Assembly (NCBI GenBank): GCA_039621445.1
Contig: CP154954.1
Span: forward strand, 20,198,642-20,262,641
Direction: 5' to 3'
Source: Euglena gracilis
Lineage: Eukaryota; Euglenida; Euglenophyceae; Euglenales
Length of the DNA: 64,000 bases
A program made the translations under genes and the position numbers. The notes below the pieces were generated by a model that saw only the letters and a program-made list of their open reading frames with translations, did no database searches and had not been told where the DNA came from. Shown one piece after another: positions 21,409-32,200 of this stretch (position 1 is its first letter; each line of letters opens with the position of its first letter).

Positions 21409-22215
21409 GTACGTAGCTGGTCGGCGAGATGGGGGGGGGGAGGGGTTGTGGGTAGTCGGCCGACCAGTCGGCAAAATACCCACTCTATGTACTAACAGGT
21501 CAAAACCGAGGTGCCACACGGTGCTCATCCCCTGTGCTGAGTCTAATTGTGGGGCACAGTGCTCCTTGCACCGTGCACCGCAGCCCAACGTAAGGCAGTT
21601 CAGGGGGCCCATCAGCTGCGTGCTGCCATGCATGCTTTGGGGCGTGGGGTCGGACTACGTTGGCATCGCTAGGCTGGGCACTGGATTGCAGTGGGTGAAG
21701 TGGAATGCGCAGGTATTTAGGACGAAATTGGCCGTGATTCCTTGAACGCCGGTTCAGGCATGAAGCCAGAGCCCCTAATCCACAGTTTCAACAACTGTGT
21801 CCTGAACGCCGGTTCGGGCGTGAAGCCGTGTTCCAGAACGCCGGTTCGGGCTGCCGCTTTACCCCTCCGGACCCCCACCGACCCCCACCGACCAAAGATT
21901 TCCATGGGGGTGGGGGGGGGACGCGGGGGGGAACTGTGGCCCAACTACCCCCACACGTTTTCTTTGGTATCACCCAAAATTGTATGCAATTTTCCTTTGG
22001 TCGACCAAAAAGTGTGCCCGGCCAAAATTCGGGACGCGGGGGGGGGGACGCGGGGGGAACACCCCCCATCTGAGGATGTTTATGTTGGTGTAAGACACTT
22101 ATTTGGACCCATCTAGACCATTTCCGGGTGATTTGGACCCGCCTATGACCACCGACTAGCCACCGACTAGTTTGCATAGGATTTTCTTCATGGGGGGGGG
22201 CTTAAAAGTCGGCGA
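21409..22215. repeat. Relative of the 58,662-59,692 inverted-repeat element
   Basis: The left edge has GTGGGTAGTCGGCCGACCAG and TGTACTAAC. The right edge has CCGACTAGCCACCGACTAGT then G run and CTTAAAAGTCGGCG. The same phrases occur at 58,680-58,855 and 59,465-59,580. Between them, 21,864-22,150 matches 59,327-59,460 (GACCAAAGATTTCCAT, TAAGACACTTATTTGGACCC). An inverted copy of the GCGTCCCC-array unit sits at 21,905-22,062. Two CTGAACGCCGGTTCGGGCGT-like phrases lie at 21,745-21,850. Confidence 0.55.
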
Positions 22216-22740
22216 GTGAAACACCCCTGTCGCCACCTTTAGCATCATTCCCAAAAACGGTCTATGAACACGGAATTATTCACAATCCAAATGGACTCAA
22301 AGATGCGAACACCATTGGTCAGTCCTTGCCCCAAACTTTCCCCAGGCCCTTGAGACCATGAGTCAGGCACAAGCACATCACAAAAGAAACTTGCCGATAA
22401 TCCCAGTAATTTTTTCTGTTCTGCCTTTTCTGTGCCACATGTCCACAAAGCATTTTGCACACACTTTTCATTTGGGGTCTTTCCCGCCCGAACCGGTGTC
22501 CTGAACCAGTAAACAACATTGGACCTCTGTGGTCATGTTAAATCCAAACAGCTCATTTTTGTGGTGTTTAGCCCCAGTCTGGAAGAGGCATCAAACCATT
22601 CAGAATGCGCACCTGCACACTTTGCTTCCGAAATGCGCGGATGCGCATTTTCAAAAAAAACTGCCAGAATTTTGTGACTCAACAAGGAAAATGCATTCCC
22701 AGCTGTCTAAGAACTTGGTGAACTGAACACCAGCCGTGCC
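22216..22740. other. No gene recognised
   Basis: Unique-looking DNA with moderate composition. No exon could be bounded or assigned. Confidence 0.3.
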
Positions 22741-22749
22741 AGGAGGCTC

Positions 22750-22932
22750 ATGGTGGAACACAGGAAGCGTAAGGCTCTGTACGTCCCTTTTTTTGCAGAC
22801 ACGACCAGAAGGGACAAATTCCCGAAGGGGAAGGACAAATCCGCTTCCTACACAATACACAGAAGGAGGCCAGGCAGCGAGTTCGGGTCCCAAACCCCCC
22901 CAGGGATCGACACGAAGCCCTTCAGCATTCTG
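22750..22932 (+). CDS. Candidate exon, unknown protein
   Basis: A plus-strand frame begins at ATG 22,750 and reads a very basic segment (MVEHRKRKALYVPFFADTTR, then KGKDKSASYTIHRRRPGSEF). It ends at CATTCTG|GTAGGTGG, a good 5' splice site. Composition is more protein-like than its neighbours. I know no family for it. It could be a first exon; the next exon was not found. Confidence 0.35.
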
Positions 22933-23579
22933 GTAGGTGGTGAGCAGGGTAGTGAGTGAGGATGGTTGGAGTGGGGATCCCGACCCTCCCGAGGGGTCAA
23001 AGTGGTGGCGGGGGGTGTCCAGATCACCACCCCAGGTGTTGGGAGGTGGCTCTGGAGCTCCCCCTCCTTCCCTCCTTGACTGAAAGACATAACCACGAAA
23101 ATTTTATCCTAGTGCTATGCACTGGAGATGGCAAAAGTCACATTTCCCCTCGAATGTTCCATGTTTATCCATTGTTTTGCGCAATTGTTCATATTCTTGC
23201 CTATTTGGCAATTTTTCATTTTTTTGTATGTTTCGTTGTTGTTTTTTGAAAAATCAATTTTTTATATTTTTTATATGGGGTTTATTCTGTGAATTAGAAT
23301 TCATTGTTACCTTTTTGGTTTTGTAAAGGAATTGAACCTACCAGTCATTTTTGCCAAAATATGATGTTTTGGAGAGAGATTGACAAACCTCCTTGATTTC
23401 CCTCTCCCAGTCGCGGCAGGGAGGGTATGTTGTTTTGTCACCGAAGTCTGGGGCAGGGGGTGTACATTATTTTAGGGGGGTTACTCAAAAACTCTCACTG
23501 AATCGAAAAGCTGACCTCACCTCTCTCTCTCTCTCCCAAAAATTCATTAAAACACCAAACAAGGAGCATTTTTTTTCTT
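22933..23579. other. No gene recognised
   Basis: Contains G/C-rich phrases, then T-rich DNA (23,150-23,330). Nothing supported. Confidence 0.3.
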
Positions 23580-24153
23580 ATTCACAATTGTATTTCGCCG
23601 TGGCACAAAGATTTTTTTTTATTGCGGCCGCACTTCAAAGAAATTTTTGCCGCGGCTGTCACGGTACAAGCAGAATTGCCTCGATGGTTACAACGCTGGG
23701 AAAAAGATTTGCCGTGGTTGTCGCAGTGCGAACATTTTTTTTTTGCCGTGGTGCAGCACCCAGCAAATATTGGCAGCAGTGCCCCGCCCACAATTTTATT
23801 GTTGATAACCTGTGAAAACACACATGGCTTGCACAAAAGTTCTCTCTTTCCCACCTTATATCCATATCGGTGTGAAAACACATAACATAGCTTGCACAAA
23901 AATTCATTCCCTCCTGCCTTATACCCATCTCGGGGATGGTCCAGAAAGTATCAAGAGGCCAGACAAGAGGAATAAGGTATTTGTGGCACACAGAAAAAAA
24001 ATTCCGCGGTCACGGTTACAACCTTCAAAAATTTCTGCAGCTGCCACAGCGTACAGAATAATTTTTGCCGTGGCGCTGCCGGTTACAATTTTGTTCCCGC
24101 GGTGGCCGCGGCGCATAGAAACATTTTTCCCAGTCGCACTAACTACAAGTCTG
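23580..24153. repeat. GCCGYGG-iteron repeat with one hAT-like end
   Basis: At least six phrases of type TTTTTGCCGYGGYNGTYRCGGT recur between 23,590 and 24,125. The right edge TCGCACTAACTACAAGTCTG (24,134-24,153) closely resembles the right inverted end of the hAT element at 27,366-28,402. The matching left end was not found. Probably a one-ended relative of that element. Confidence 0.4.
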
Positions 24154-24614
24154 GTTTGAAGGTGCGGCAACAAAAATTGGGCTGTATTTTTTGTTATAAA
24201 GATTGGATTTGTTTATTCTGGGAACGTCTGCTTTTTTCATATCTTCACAGTGTTGCAAAGTGCAGAATACAACGCATTTTGGCATTTGCCTCCAAAGAAA
24301 ATTCAGGGTTTCACCAAATTTTCACACAAAACGCCAAAAAAGGCGTGGGCTGGACCTGTCCAGGGGGTGGTTTGTCCAGCTGGCGTTTGGACACAGCTGG
24401 TACCCCCCAAAAATAGGAAAAAAGCTTGAATTCCAAAATACCCTCAAAAATGCAATTTGTACCCCTTTTTACATACAGTCCAGCTCGGCTGGGCCGGGCA
24501 GACCCATTTTATTATTTTTTTTATTTTTGAGTACCCTCGGGGGGGGGGGCAGGGATACGCAGGAAGCCCTGGGGGGGTTGAACCCCCTCCTCCAACATCA
24601 AAACCAACATTGAC

Positions 24615-25408
24615 CAGGGGCAGGGAGATATTCCGGTCGGAATAAACCGGAATAAACCGGAATCGCGAAAGCCAGGATAAACCGGAATAAACCGGAATAA
24701 CCGGAATAAAAGTGCCAGCCAATGACATGAAAATTCTGCAAGACACAAAGGCAATAAAGGTGACGTTTGACGTATTTCCATGTTTTCCTCAATCAATCTC
24801 ATGTCAGATGGATCATATTAAGAGGACGGGCCACCAATGAAGAAGGCAAGATCTTCCAAAGGAGTGGTGAATAAGGCAAACTGTGCAATGAAATGACAGT
24901 TTGCAGGCGCATTCAGGATTTTCCCAAGGGAGTGGTTTGTGTTTGTGAAGCAATATCGGCAATCCTCACCAAATCATTCAGTCAATGTCCTAAGTTAATG
25001 AGACAGCCATTGAAGGTTCAAAACACACCTGCTGGGTGTTGTGTGCATTATATGCTGCGGTGATACCTGCTCTTAGGCACCTTATTTGTTAAAGTGCCTG
25101 CTTTCATCTCCGCGTCCTGGGGAACCCCACCACATCCTGCTTACATTTTTGGGTTTTTGGGGTATCTTGTCATTTTCATGATAAAATGTCAATGTGCATT
25201 TGCACACATCGACAAAGAAAAAAAGCTTAAGTGCGAGATGCATCGCCTAAGATTGGCACTCGGCAGGACAATTTTTGAGAAGAAAAAAGAAAGCGGTGCC
25301 AGGAACCAACCGGAATAAATTCCGGAATAAACCGGAATAACCCGGAATAAACCGGAATAAAACCCCGGAATAAAATTTTTGGCCGACCGGAGTATCTCCC
25401 CGCCCCTG
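24615..25408. mobile_element. CCGGAATAAA-iteron DNA element, short copy
   Basis: Left end CAGGGGCAGGGAGATATTCC; right end its reverse complement with two mismatches over 24 bp. The 7-bp flanks CATTGAC are identical on both sides (24,608-24,614 and 25,409-25,415). Both subterminal regions carry many CCGGAATAAA units, all in the same orientation. A larger copy lies at 49,864-51,419. No transposase is visible, so it is non-autonomous. The CAGGGG ends suggest hAT, but a 7-bp duplication is short for that group. Confidence 0.8.
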
Positions 25409-26648
25409 CATTGACTTAGAAATATTCAGTTCGGGAGCCGACTGTGGGTGAAGATACTTGCAAAAAATTGGTGTGGATGAAGATACAGGGAGAGATGTGC
25501 AATGGCATGGGTGGACCATCTGGCTCCCAAGCTGGACGTAGTTGGAAACAAAATCCAAAAGTAGCCCAGATGTTGAGGGAATATATTTTCTTTGCAGTTG
25601 TCTCAAATGATACACTAAAAAAGGCCATTTCCCATATTCCCCATTATTTTTCACCCAATTCTGCTGGACAATACCAGATTTAATTTTTCAGGTGAAATAT
25701 GTCGGTTGTTTTCTATTGAAGGAATGACACCCCAAATTGGTAGGAGATTCAAAAATCTAAAAAAAATTTTCAGGAGGGGTCAGTAATTTGAGACGACGAC
25801 GTCCATGGCAAAGTTTTGGTCGAAATGGAGGCCCTGATTTTTACCAACCTACCCCCCCCCCCTGGCTCATTGACCTGTGGAACGTTGGTCTCAATAGGCG
25901 GGAGGACCAACTTGGGGGGGGGGGCATGTTGACTCCAACAGCCAAGGGGGGCCAAGGAGCCGCCAAGCCAAAATGCCTCAAAAGGGGGGGTCCGTATCGA
26001 CCCCAACAGGCCTGGGGACCAACTTTTGAAGGGGGCACGTTGGCCCCAAAAGCCGGGGGTGGAAAAGAGCTTGGGGGGGGGCAATGCGCCCACAAAGTAA
26101 TTCAAAGTCTTCTTAGTTCTTAGTTGGGGACGATGCTGCTGAAATTTTTTTCTTTATCTTTTCCCACCTCCTGCAGGATCATTATTCTCCAATTGGACTC
26201 AAAATGTAAATGCAAATGATGTGTATTGCCTCGTCCATGCCTCAGCAAAGCCAGGAAGCATTGCGTATTAGCCAACGTCGCATTTTTCGATTGTTTTCAA
26301 TTTCATGGTAACCCCCCGCCAAATGCTTTTAGGTCTGTTACTGGAACACACCATCTGGTCTTTAGGAGCTCTTATTATTTCGATTTTCTCTTTACCTACC
26401 CTGGCATTTTTTTTGGCTTTCCAAATGAGTTCGTTGCGGTGTGCTATACAAAAATTGGTGTTATTTGAGGCTTGACGTGGCTTTGGGGGCCTCAAAAATT
26501 ACACGCTATCAGAATTTTTTTTTGTTTTGTGGATTCTTTTGGTGCTTGGCGCCGTAAGCTCCTTGAACCTTGTCTCCTCATTGAACGTTTTTTATTTCCT
26601 GATTTTTCCTTGGCAAGTAAATGAATTATTTCTGAGGTGTGTTGCCAC
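25409..26648. other. No gene recognised
   Basis: Mixed DNA. 25,850-26,090 has CCCAACAG and G-run phrases repeated about every 60-70 bp. A region at 26,490-26,640 is T-rich upstream of the small open frame that follows. Confidence 0.3.
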
Positions 26649-26795
26649 ATGGGCATTTGCAATTGCAAGGAACCCAAAGATGAGCTTGTGTTCGACCCTG
26701 CTCTGGTTACCACTGATGACCAGCGGCAAAAGCTCTGTAAAAAGGTGGCCCAAGTTGTGACCGGAAAAGATCAGCAAACGTTCTATTTTCCCTGA
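26649..26795 (+). CDS. Small open frame with N-myristoylation/palmitoylation-like start
   Basis: 48 codons beginning MGICNCKEPKDELVFDPALV and closing with a stop at 26,793. Met-Gly followed by two Cys within six residues is the classic pattern for N-myristoylation plus palmitoylation. The remainder is charged and protein-like (DDQRQKLCKKVAQV). It may instead be a first exon, with a donor such as CAA|GTTGTG in its 3' part. It lies 2.5 kb upstream of the kinase G-loop exon on the same strand and could be its 5' exon, which would tether the kinase to membranes. That link is inference. Confidence 0.35.
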   Translation: MGICNCKEPKDELVFDPALVTTDDQRQKLCKKVAQVVTGKDQQTFYFP

Positions 26796-27365
26796 TGAGT
26801 TTTGTGTTGTTTTATTCCAGCTTGGGTGACACTGACACAAATATACACAAACACACACGGAGAAAGCACACTAATATATCATCCATCCATCCCTTAATCC
26901 ATCCACTAATATATCATCCATCCCTTCCCCCCGTAACGCTATTTTGGCAATTCCCCAGGGTATTTTTTGGACCATTTGTTTCTTTCCCCAGAAGCATACC
27001 TTTTCCATTGTGGTGCGATTTGACAACTTCTTATTATTGTATGGCGTGCATATTTTACGTTCGCCGGAGAGGTCTCATTACTTTTGAACCTTCGTTTCTT
27101 CTCCCCTTGGTATTTCCTGAATTACATGAAGTGAAAAGCTACAAAGTTTACATGGGTAAACAAAAAATGTTTTGGGGGAATATTACTTTTCTTTTTGGAT
27201 TAAATCTTTTCAGACCACACTGCAACCAAAAAACCTCCATCCATGTGGTTAGGATGAGCAAACTTCTCAAAATGTGTAATGTGCACATATGATGTGTGGT
27301 GATTGGTTTTCTCACCACTTATTGACAGCATCCCCTTTATGTTTGGTCCGACCCTGGGTCAGGCC

Positions 27366-28402
27366 CAGACTTTCAGTTAGTGCGCCACACAAAATTTTTT
27401 CTGTGCGCCGCAAGCGCCGCAGGAAAATTTGACCATGCGCCGCAAGCACCGCAGCAAAAAATACACCGTGCGCCGCATGCGCCGCAGCAAAAAATTTCTG
27501 TGCGCCGCAAGCGCCGCAGGATTATTTTCACCATGTGTTGTAAGCACCACATTTTTATTTCACCTTTCTTCCCCTGTCCGGCCTCTTTGACAACCGGTGC
27601 TGAGAAGGGCAAGGCGACAGGGAGTGAATTTTTGTGTGATCTCTTAGTTCGTCTTTGCAGGCTTTTTCACAAAATGTCTGACAATTTAAGTTCATCGAGC
27701 AGATCATCGAGTGTTGAAGACAGAAAGAAATTCAAATTTGTGCCCAACAGGGGTCAGAAAGAAAAGAAGATAAAACGGGTTTTTCAAAAGAACTGGAAGG
27801 AGGGTCGTGAATGGTTGAAGTGCGATGCAGAAAAGGTAGGTAGGTAGGTAGTTAGGTAGTATCACAGCCAGTTCAGCCAGCACGTCAGCACCGTTTCCAA
27901 GTGTCATAACAAGGGGTGTGTGCCTCTCTCCTGTTTGATGTACAACAGCACAAGTCTCACCCTCAGCCCTATTAACGTCACTTGGTAAGCAGCATTCACA
28001 CCAAACTTCTGGGAGTTAATCCCCTCCAATACAGGGGTGTAACGGTTCTTAAATCGTGTTCTGGGTGTCAGGGTACAGGGTCCCAGGGGTTATGTAAAAT
28101 TTGCGCATTTGCGCAAATGCGCAAATTTCAAAGGGAAAACTCTTAAGTGCGAATTCGGCCGCCTAAGCCGGTGCTACCATGGTGAAGCACAGCTTCGCTG
28201 AAAGCCGGGTGCGCCTTTGTGGTTCAAAGTGCACCACAAAAACTATTTCAGGAAAAAATTGTGTGCGCCGCCAGCGCCGCAGCAAAAAATTTTTTTGCGC
28301 CACAAGCACCGCAGCAAAATTTTGTCCATGCGCCGCATGCGCCGCAGATAAAAAAAATTTGCGCCGCACAGAACTTCCTGAGGCGCACTAACTGAAAGTC
28401 TG
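27366..28402 (+). mobile_element. hAT element, 1,037 bp, perfect 21-bp inverted ends
   Basis: Begins CAGACTTTCAGTTAGTGCGC (27,366) and ends with the exact reverse complement at 28,402. It is flanked by identical octamers GTCAGGCC (27,358-27,365 and 28,403-28,410), a hAT-type 8-bp duplication. Both subterminal regions (27,400-27,530 and 28,255-28,375) carry GCGCCGCANGCGCCGCAG iterons. It contains one transposase-like first exon at 27,674-27,836. Perfect ends suggest recent movement. Confidence 0.92.
27674..27836 (+). CDS. First exon of a TTF/BED-type transposase-like protein (truncated)
   Basis: Starts at ATG after a CAG acceptor-like site and reads MSDNLSSSSRSSSVEDRKKF, then a basic stretch, then VFQKNWKEGREWLKCDAEK. 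It ends at AAAAG|GTAGGTAGG, a canonical donor that runs into (TAGG)n. 'FQ..W...WL..D' immediately before a zinc-binding pair is typical of the N-terminus of TTF-type hAT transposases and their domesticated relatives. No zinc finger or catalytic exons follow before the right end, so the gene is an internal-deletion remnant or its exons have decayed. Confidence 0.5.
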
Positions 28403-29263
28403 GTCAGGCCCAATTCCGAGGACCTCCATAGGAGAGGGGGGGGGTCAGCCTGCAGCCTTTTTCCAGCCAGCCCAAATTTTTCACCCTCTGAGCAGGACTC
28501 TCCCTGGGGGGTCAGTAAGGTGCCCCCTGATCCGTGTGTCGTACCCTGTCGTGTGTGTGTATGGACCGGGTTGTCGGGGGGGGGCGGCCTTCGGTATGAG
28601 AGGCCTGGGCAAACGTGCGTAACCTCCTCACCTTTTTTCGAAACCTTATCAATGAAAGTTGTTGACAGTGGTCGAACAAGCAAATCACAGCATGCAAATC
28701 TGACAATGCTTAACCTTTCCCACAGCCTCACGCCCAGTGGTTTATCACCCAGCCAGCAGCATCCGGCCGGGCTGTACGGAAGGTCTGGTGGGGTGGGGGT
28801 TTCGACCTCCCCACCCAGGAGGTGGGGGGGGGGGAGCGACCTCCCCCTGTTTCATGGACAAGCGATTCATCTGGAAGTCCTCCTAAAAAGTCCGCCAAGG
28901 GTCCAGCTTGCTGCCGGCGTCCCACCACCCCTCCCACATTTCCGAGGGTGGCGATTTTCAGGTCAAAATTTTTCCTTGGCAGTGCTCATTGTGTTGGGAT
29001 TTTATGAATCCCAACACAAACCCAATACATATCCCAACACATATCCCACCACAAATCCCAACATGCAATCCTAACACAAACGCCGAATTGTGGTAGGTGC
29101 AATATGTGCCATTTTCTTTTTTTTGTCTTTGGGAGGGGTTCGTTTTGTCTTTTGTTAGTATTTGTTTCCAAATTCCGCCTCGGCCTTTTCATCTGGTTCT
29201 TTTGCTGTCAGTTGAGTATTTCTTTTTTATTCCATTTTTATTTGAGAACAAACGGATGCTGAA
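28403..29263. other. Upstream region of the kinase gene
   Basis: Contains G/C runs (28,560, 28,820), a hairpin TGTTGGGATT/AATCCCAACA at about 28,991-29,016 and a run of ATCCCAACACA-like tandem units to 29,080. A 29,100-29,260 T-rich stretch precedes the G-loop exon. A plus-strand frame at 28,520-29,074 is open but unassigned. Confidence 0.35.
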
Positions 29264-32200
29264 ATGGACGAGAAAGGAAGGGATTTTGTCAATGAATACA
29301 CCGTGATCAAGCACTTGGGATCTGGAACATATGGCACAGTAAATCTGTGTGAGCATTATCAAAACAGGCAATTTCTATCAAGCACTCATGGGACGGGAAA
29401 CAAATTGCTGTCTCCACCTTTGTAAGCCCTTGTTTTTCAAAGGCTGAACACCAGTATTTCACACGAGCATTTGCAATTTGAAATTTTGCTATTTTTTTGT
29501 CAACTGGAGTTTTCCCTAAGTTAGACCCAGGCTTATTAGTTACCTCCCAAAAAGTCTGTCAAGATTGCCTGCCTCTGACGCAGGAACAGTATGCGGTGAA
29601 GGTCATCCCTCGTGCAAAGGTGAAGAAAGCAAATGTGGCGGAAGCTGAGATTTTGAAGAAGCTGAACTGAGGCCTCATCCTGTGCCAACTCTCTGTAAGT
29701 TTGTGCGCGATGATCAGTGTTTTTGCCAGTTTCTTTCCAGTATGTTCCAGAAATCTATGAGGCAGTGGTCTCCATGCAACATCCGAACGTCATTCAGATG
29801 TATGAGTTGATGGATGACGCCGGGCAAGAGTTCATTTACCTTTTGCAGGCTTCTTCTCCACAGCGATATGTGGCATGAGAAAGGTTTTTTTTTAGGGTTG
29901 GTCTGCCAGGCTACCACAAACTCAGGCAAAAAAGGGGGGACAGAGGCGGAAAACAGCGCCAGACCAGAAGAGAACAAACAGCCGCAGTGCATGCATGGGC
30001 GGATTTGCACGTGTGCCAGAATGAAGCTAAAGCCTGATTTCGTGCTAGAGTTTGTGGCGGACGGTGCCATTATGTCCCTCGATGGAGATGGCCAAGCAAA
30101 GACACCCACCCTAGAAGAAGTCACTTGTGCAAAGTGCATGAAGCAGGTCACAGAAGGGCTTGCCTACCTGCACAGTATGAACATCATCCACCGCGATATT
30201 AAGCCAGACAACTTGCTCATAGACAGAAAGAAAGACGTTGTCAAGCTCTGTACTCAGGGTTCTTCCTGATTGTCAAAGGGTTTTCTGAGAAAAAATCATT
30301 TTGAAAGAGATGTGGAAAGCCTGAAGTGTGGAGCAATGGAGCAATTAACACAAAAAATGATTTTTTCGGCAGAGGTATTTTGTTCACAAGGCTTTTGTGG
30401 CAGGCTATATTTCATTTTCGCCTCCAGAACAGAAGAATGTTTTTTGATTTCGCCGTGCATTTATTTTGAGGCAGAGGGCTGATTGCTTCATTTTCATCAT
30501 AGGAAGCATTCCTTGCACCCCAACCATTATTCCCAAAAAGAACGGGAAGACGCTCTGTGCTTCGATTTCGGCGTCGGAATGCTGTTTGAGAACGAGAACG
30601 ACACAGTGCGCAAAACGGAGGGTACCCCGTTTTTCCTGGCTCCCAGCCAGGGCTGCACCGCAGACCCCCACAGGCGCTATGCGGGTCTCCTCCCTCCCCT
30701 GGCCCCCTCGCGCATCAGGCTCGCCCGTCCAGCCGTGGCTCCGAGGCCTGCCGGGGGCAGTACTACTCCGGGAAGTCCTCCGATATCTGGCAACTTGGTA
30801 TCACGCTGTTCGCGTTGATTTTTGGCCCTCCAGGGAGCTTAATTGTGGCTGGGGCTCGTGGTTTCGAAGTATCAGATATCAAAATGATGTTGATGGACCC
30901 CACCTGCCAGGGGGGGGGGGCGATAAAATCACCCACCTTCTTTTAATCATGGGTGGGTCAATTATGGGTCTGGCTGACCGTTTCCATGACAGATTTATCC
31001 TCTGGGGGAGGCTATGTGTGGGTTGCCGGGGAATTATGACAGCGTGCAGGGGAATGGTAGGGCTGGCAAATATGGTTAAATTCTCTGGTCCATTTCTGAG
31101 GATGACTGGAATAGGGCCTCGGGAGCAAGTTTCTTGAGGCTCCTGGGTTGTATTACTCAAGGTCTCTGCTTCTGTGTGCCATTCTTAGCTGCAAATCAGG
31201 TCGCCCTCTTCAACGACATCCAGCAAAAGCCTCTTTCTGGGCAAGGGGCAACTTATGCCACTCCAGAGATGCAGATCTTCTCCTCTTCCTCTTTTTTTCG
31301 GATCGGCGACACACAGACACCAACAGCAGCCAATTTCAATCAACAAACATTGCTTACGGCGTGGATGGGTGGATGGAGAGCGATGGGTTGCAGTGAAGCA
31401 ACCAGAAACCCCTCAGTTGACCCCTCCAATTGAACCTGGGAGCCACTACCCCCCCCCTTAATAAGTGCACGGGTGCGCGCATTTTAAGGACGTAGTTTCA
31501 GACCCCAAGGGGTGCGCATTCATTAGGGCACTGCGCACTTATTAGGACGAAGTTTCCCCCACACTTTTTCATTTTGTGATGTCAAGCAATGAATCAAGAG
31601 ATCATGTGTCAAATCTGTGCTTGGATGATAGAAATATTTCGTCTGAGAAGGGCAGTTCTGAGAAATGTGTGTTCTTTTCCGACCTGAGATGTGACAGTGA
31701 TTTCTACTTCGGGGGGATGCGCACTTTTTAGGGAGGTAATTTCGGACCCTTGGGGGTGCGCACTTATTAGGGCACTGCGCACTTATTAGGGCACTGCGCA
31801 CTTATTAGGGGCGGGTTTACAATCAAGCAAGAGGGGTCCAAATGAAAGCTGGAGGCAGCAGAAACCGGCAGTGCAATGTCAAATAGTGCCATGCTTTTGC
31901 CCCGCAGGTAGCAGTCCGCCACCTGCGCTTTGATGGAGAGCTTAGGAAGCTGCATTTTCATTTTTTCCGCTTTGTTTGGCAATTTGCCCATACCACACCA
32001 GACCACACTACACCATACCTTACCTGACCTTATCTTTCCTTACCTTACCTGACCTGATTTTACTACAACATACCATACCATACCATACTGTACGTACCGT
32101 ACCATACCATACCATACCATACCATACCATACCATACCTTACCTTACCGTATCGTACCGTACCGTACCATACCATACCATACCATACCATACCATACCAT

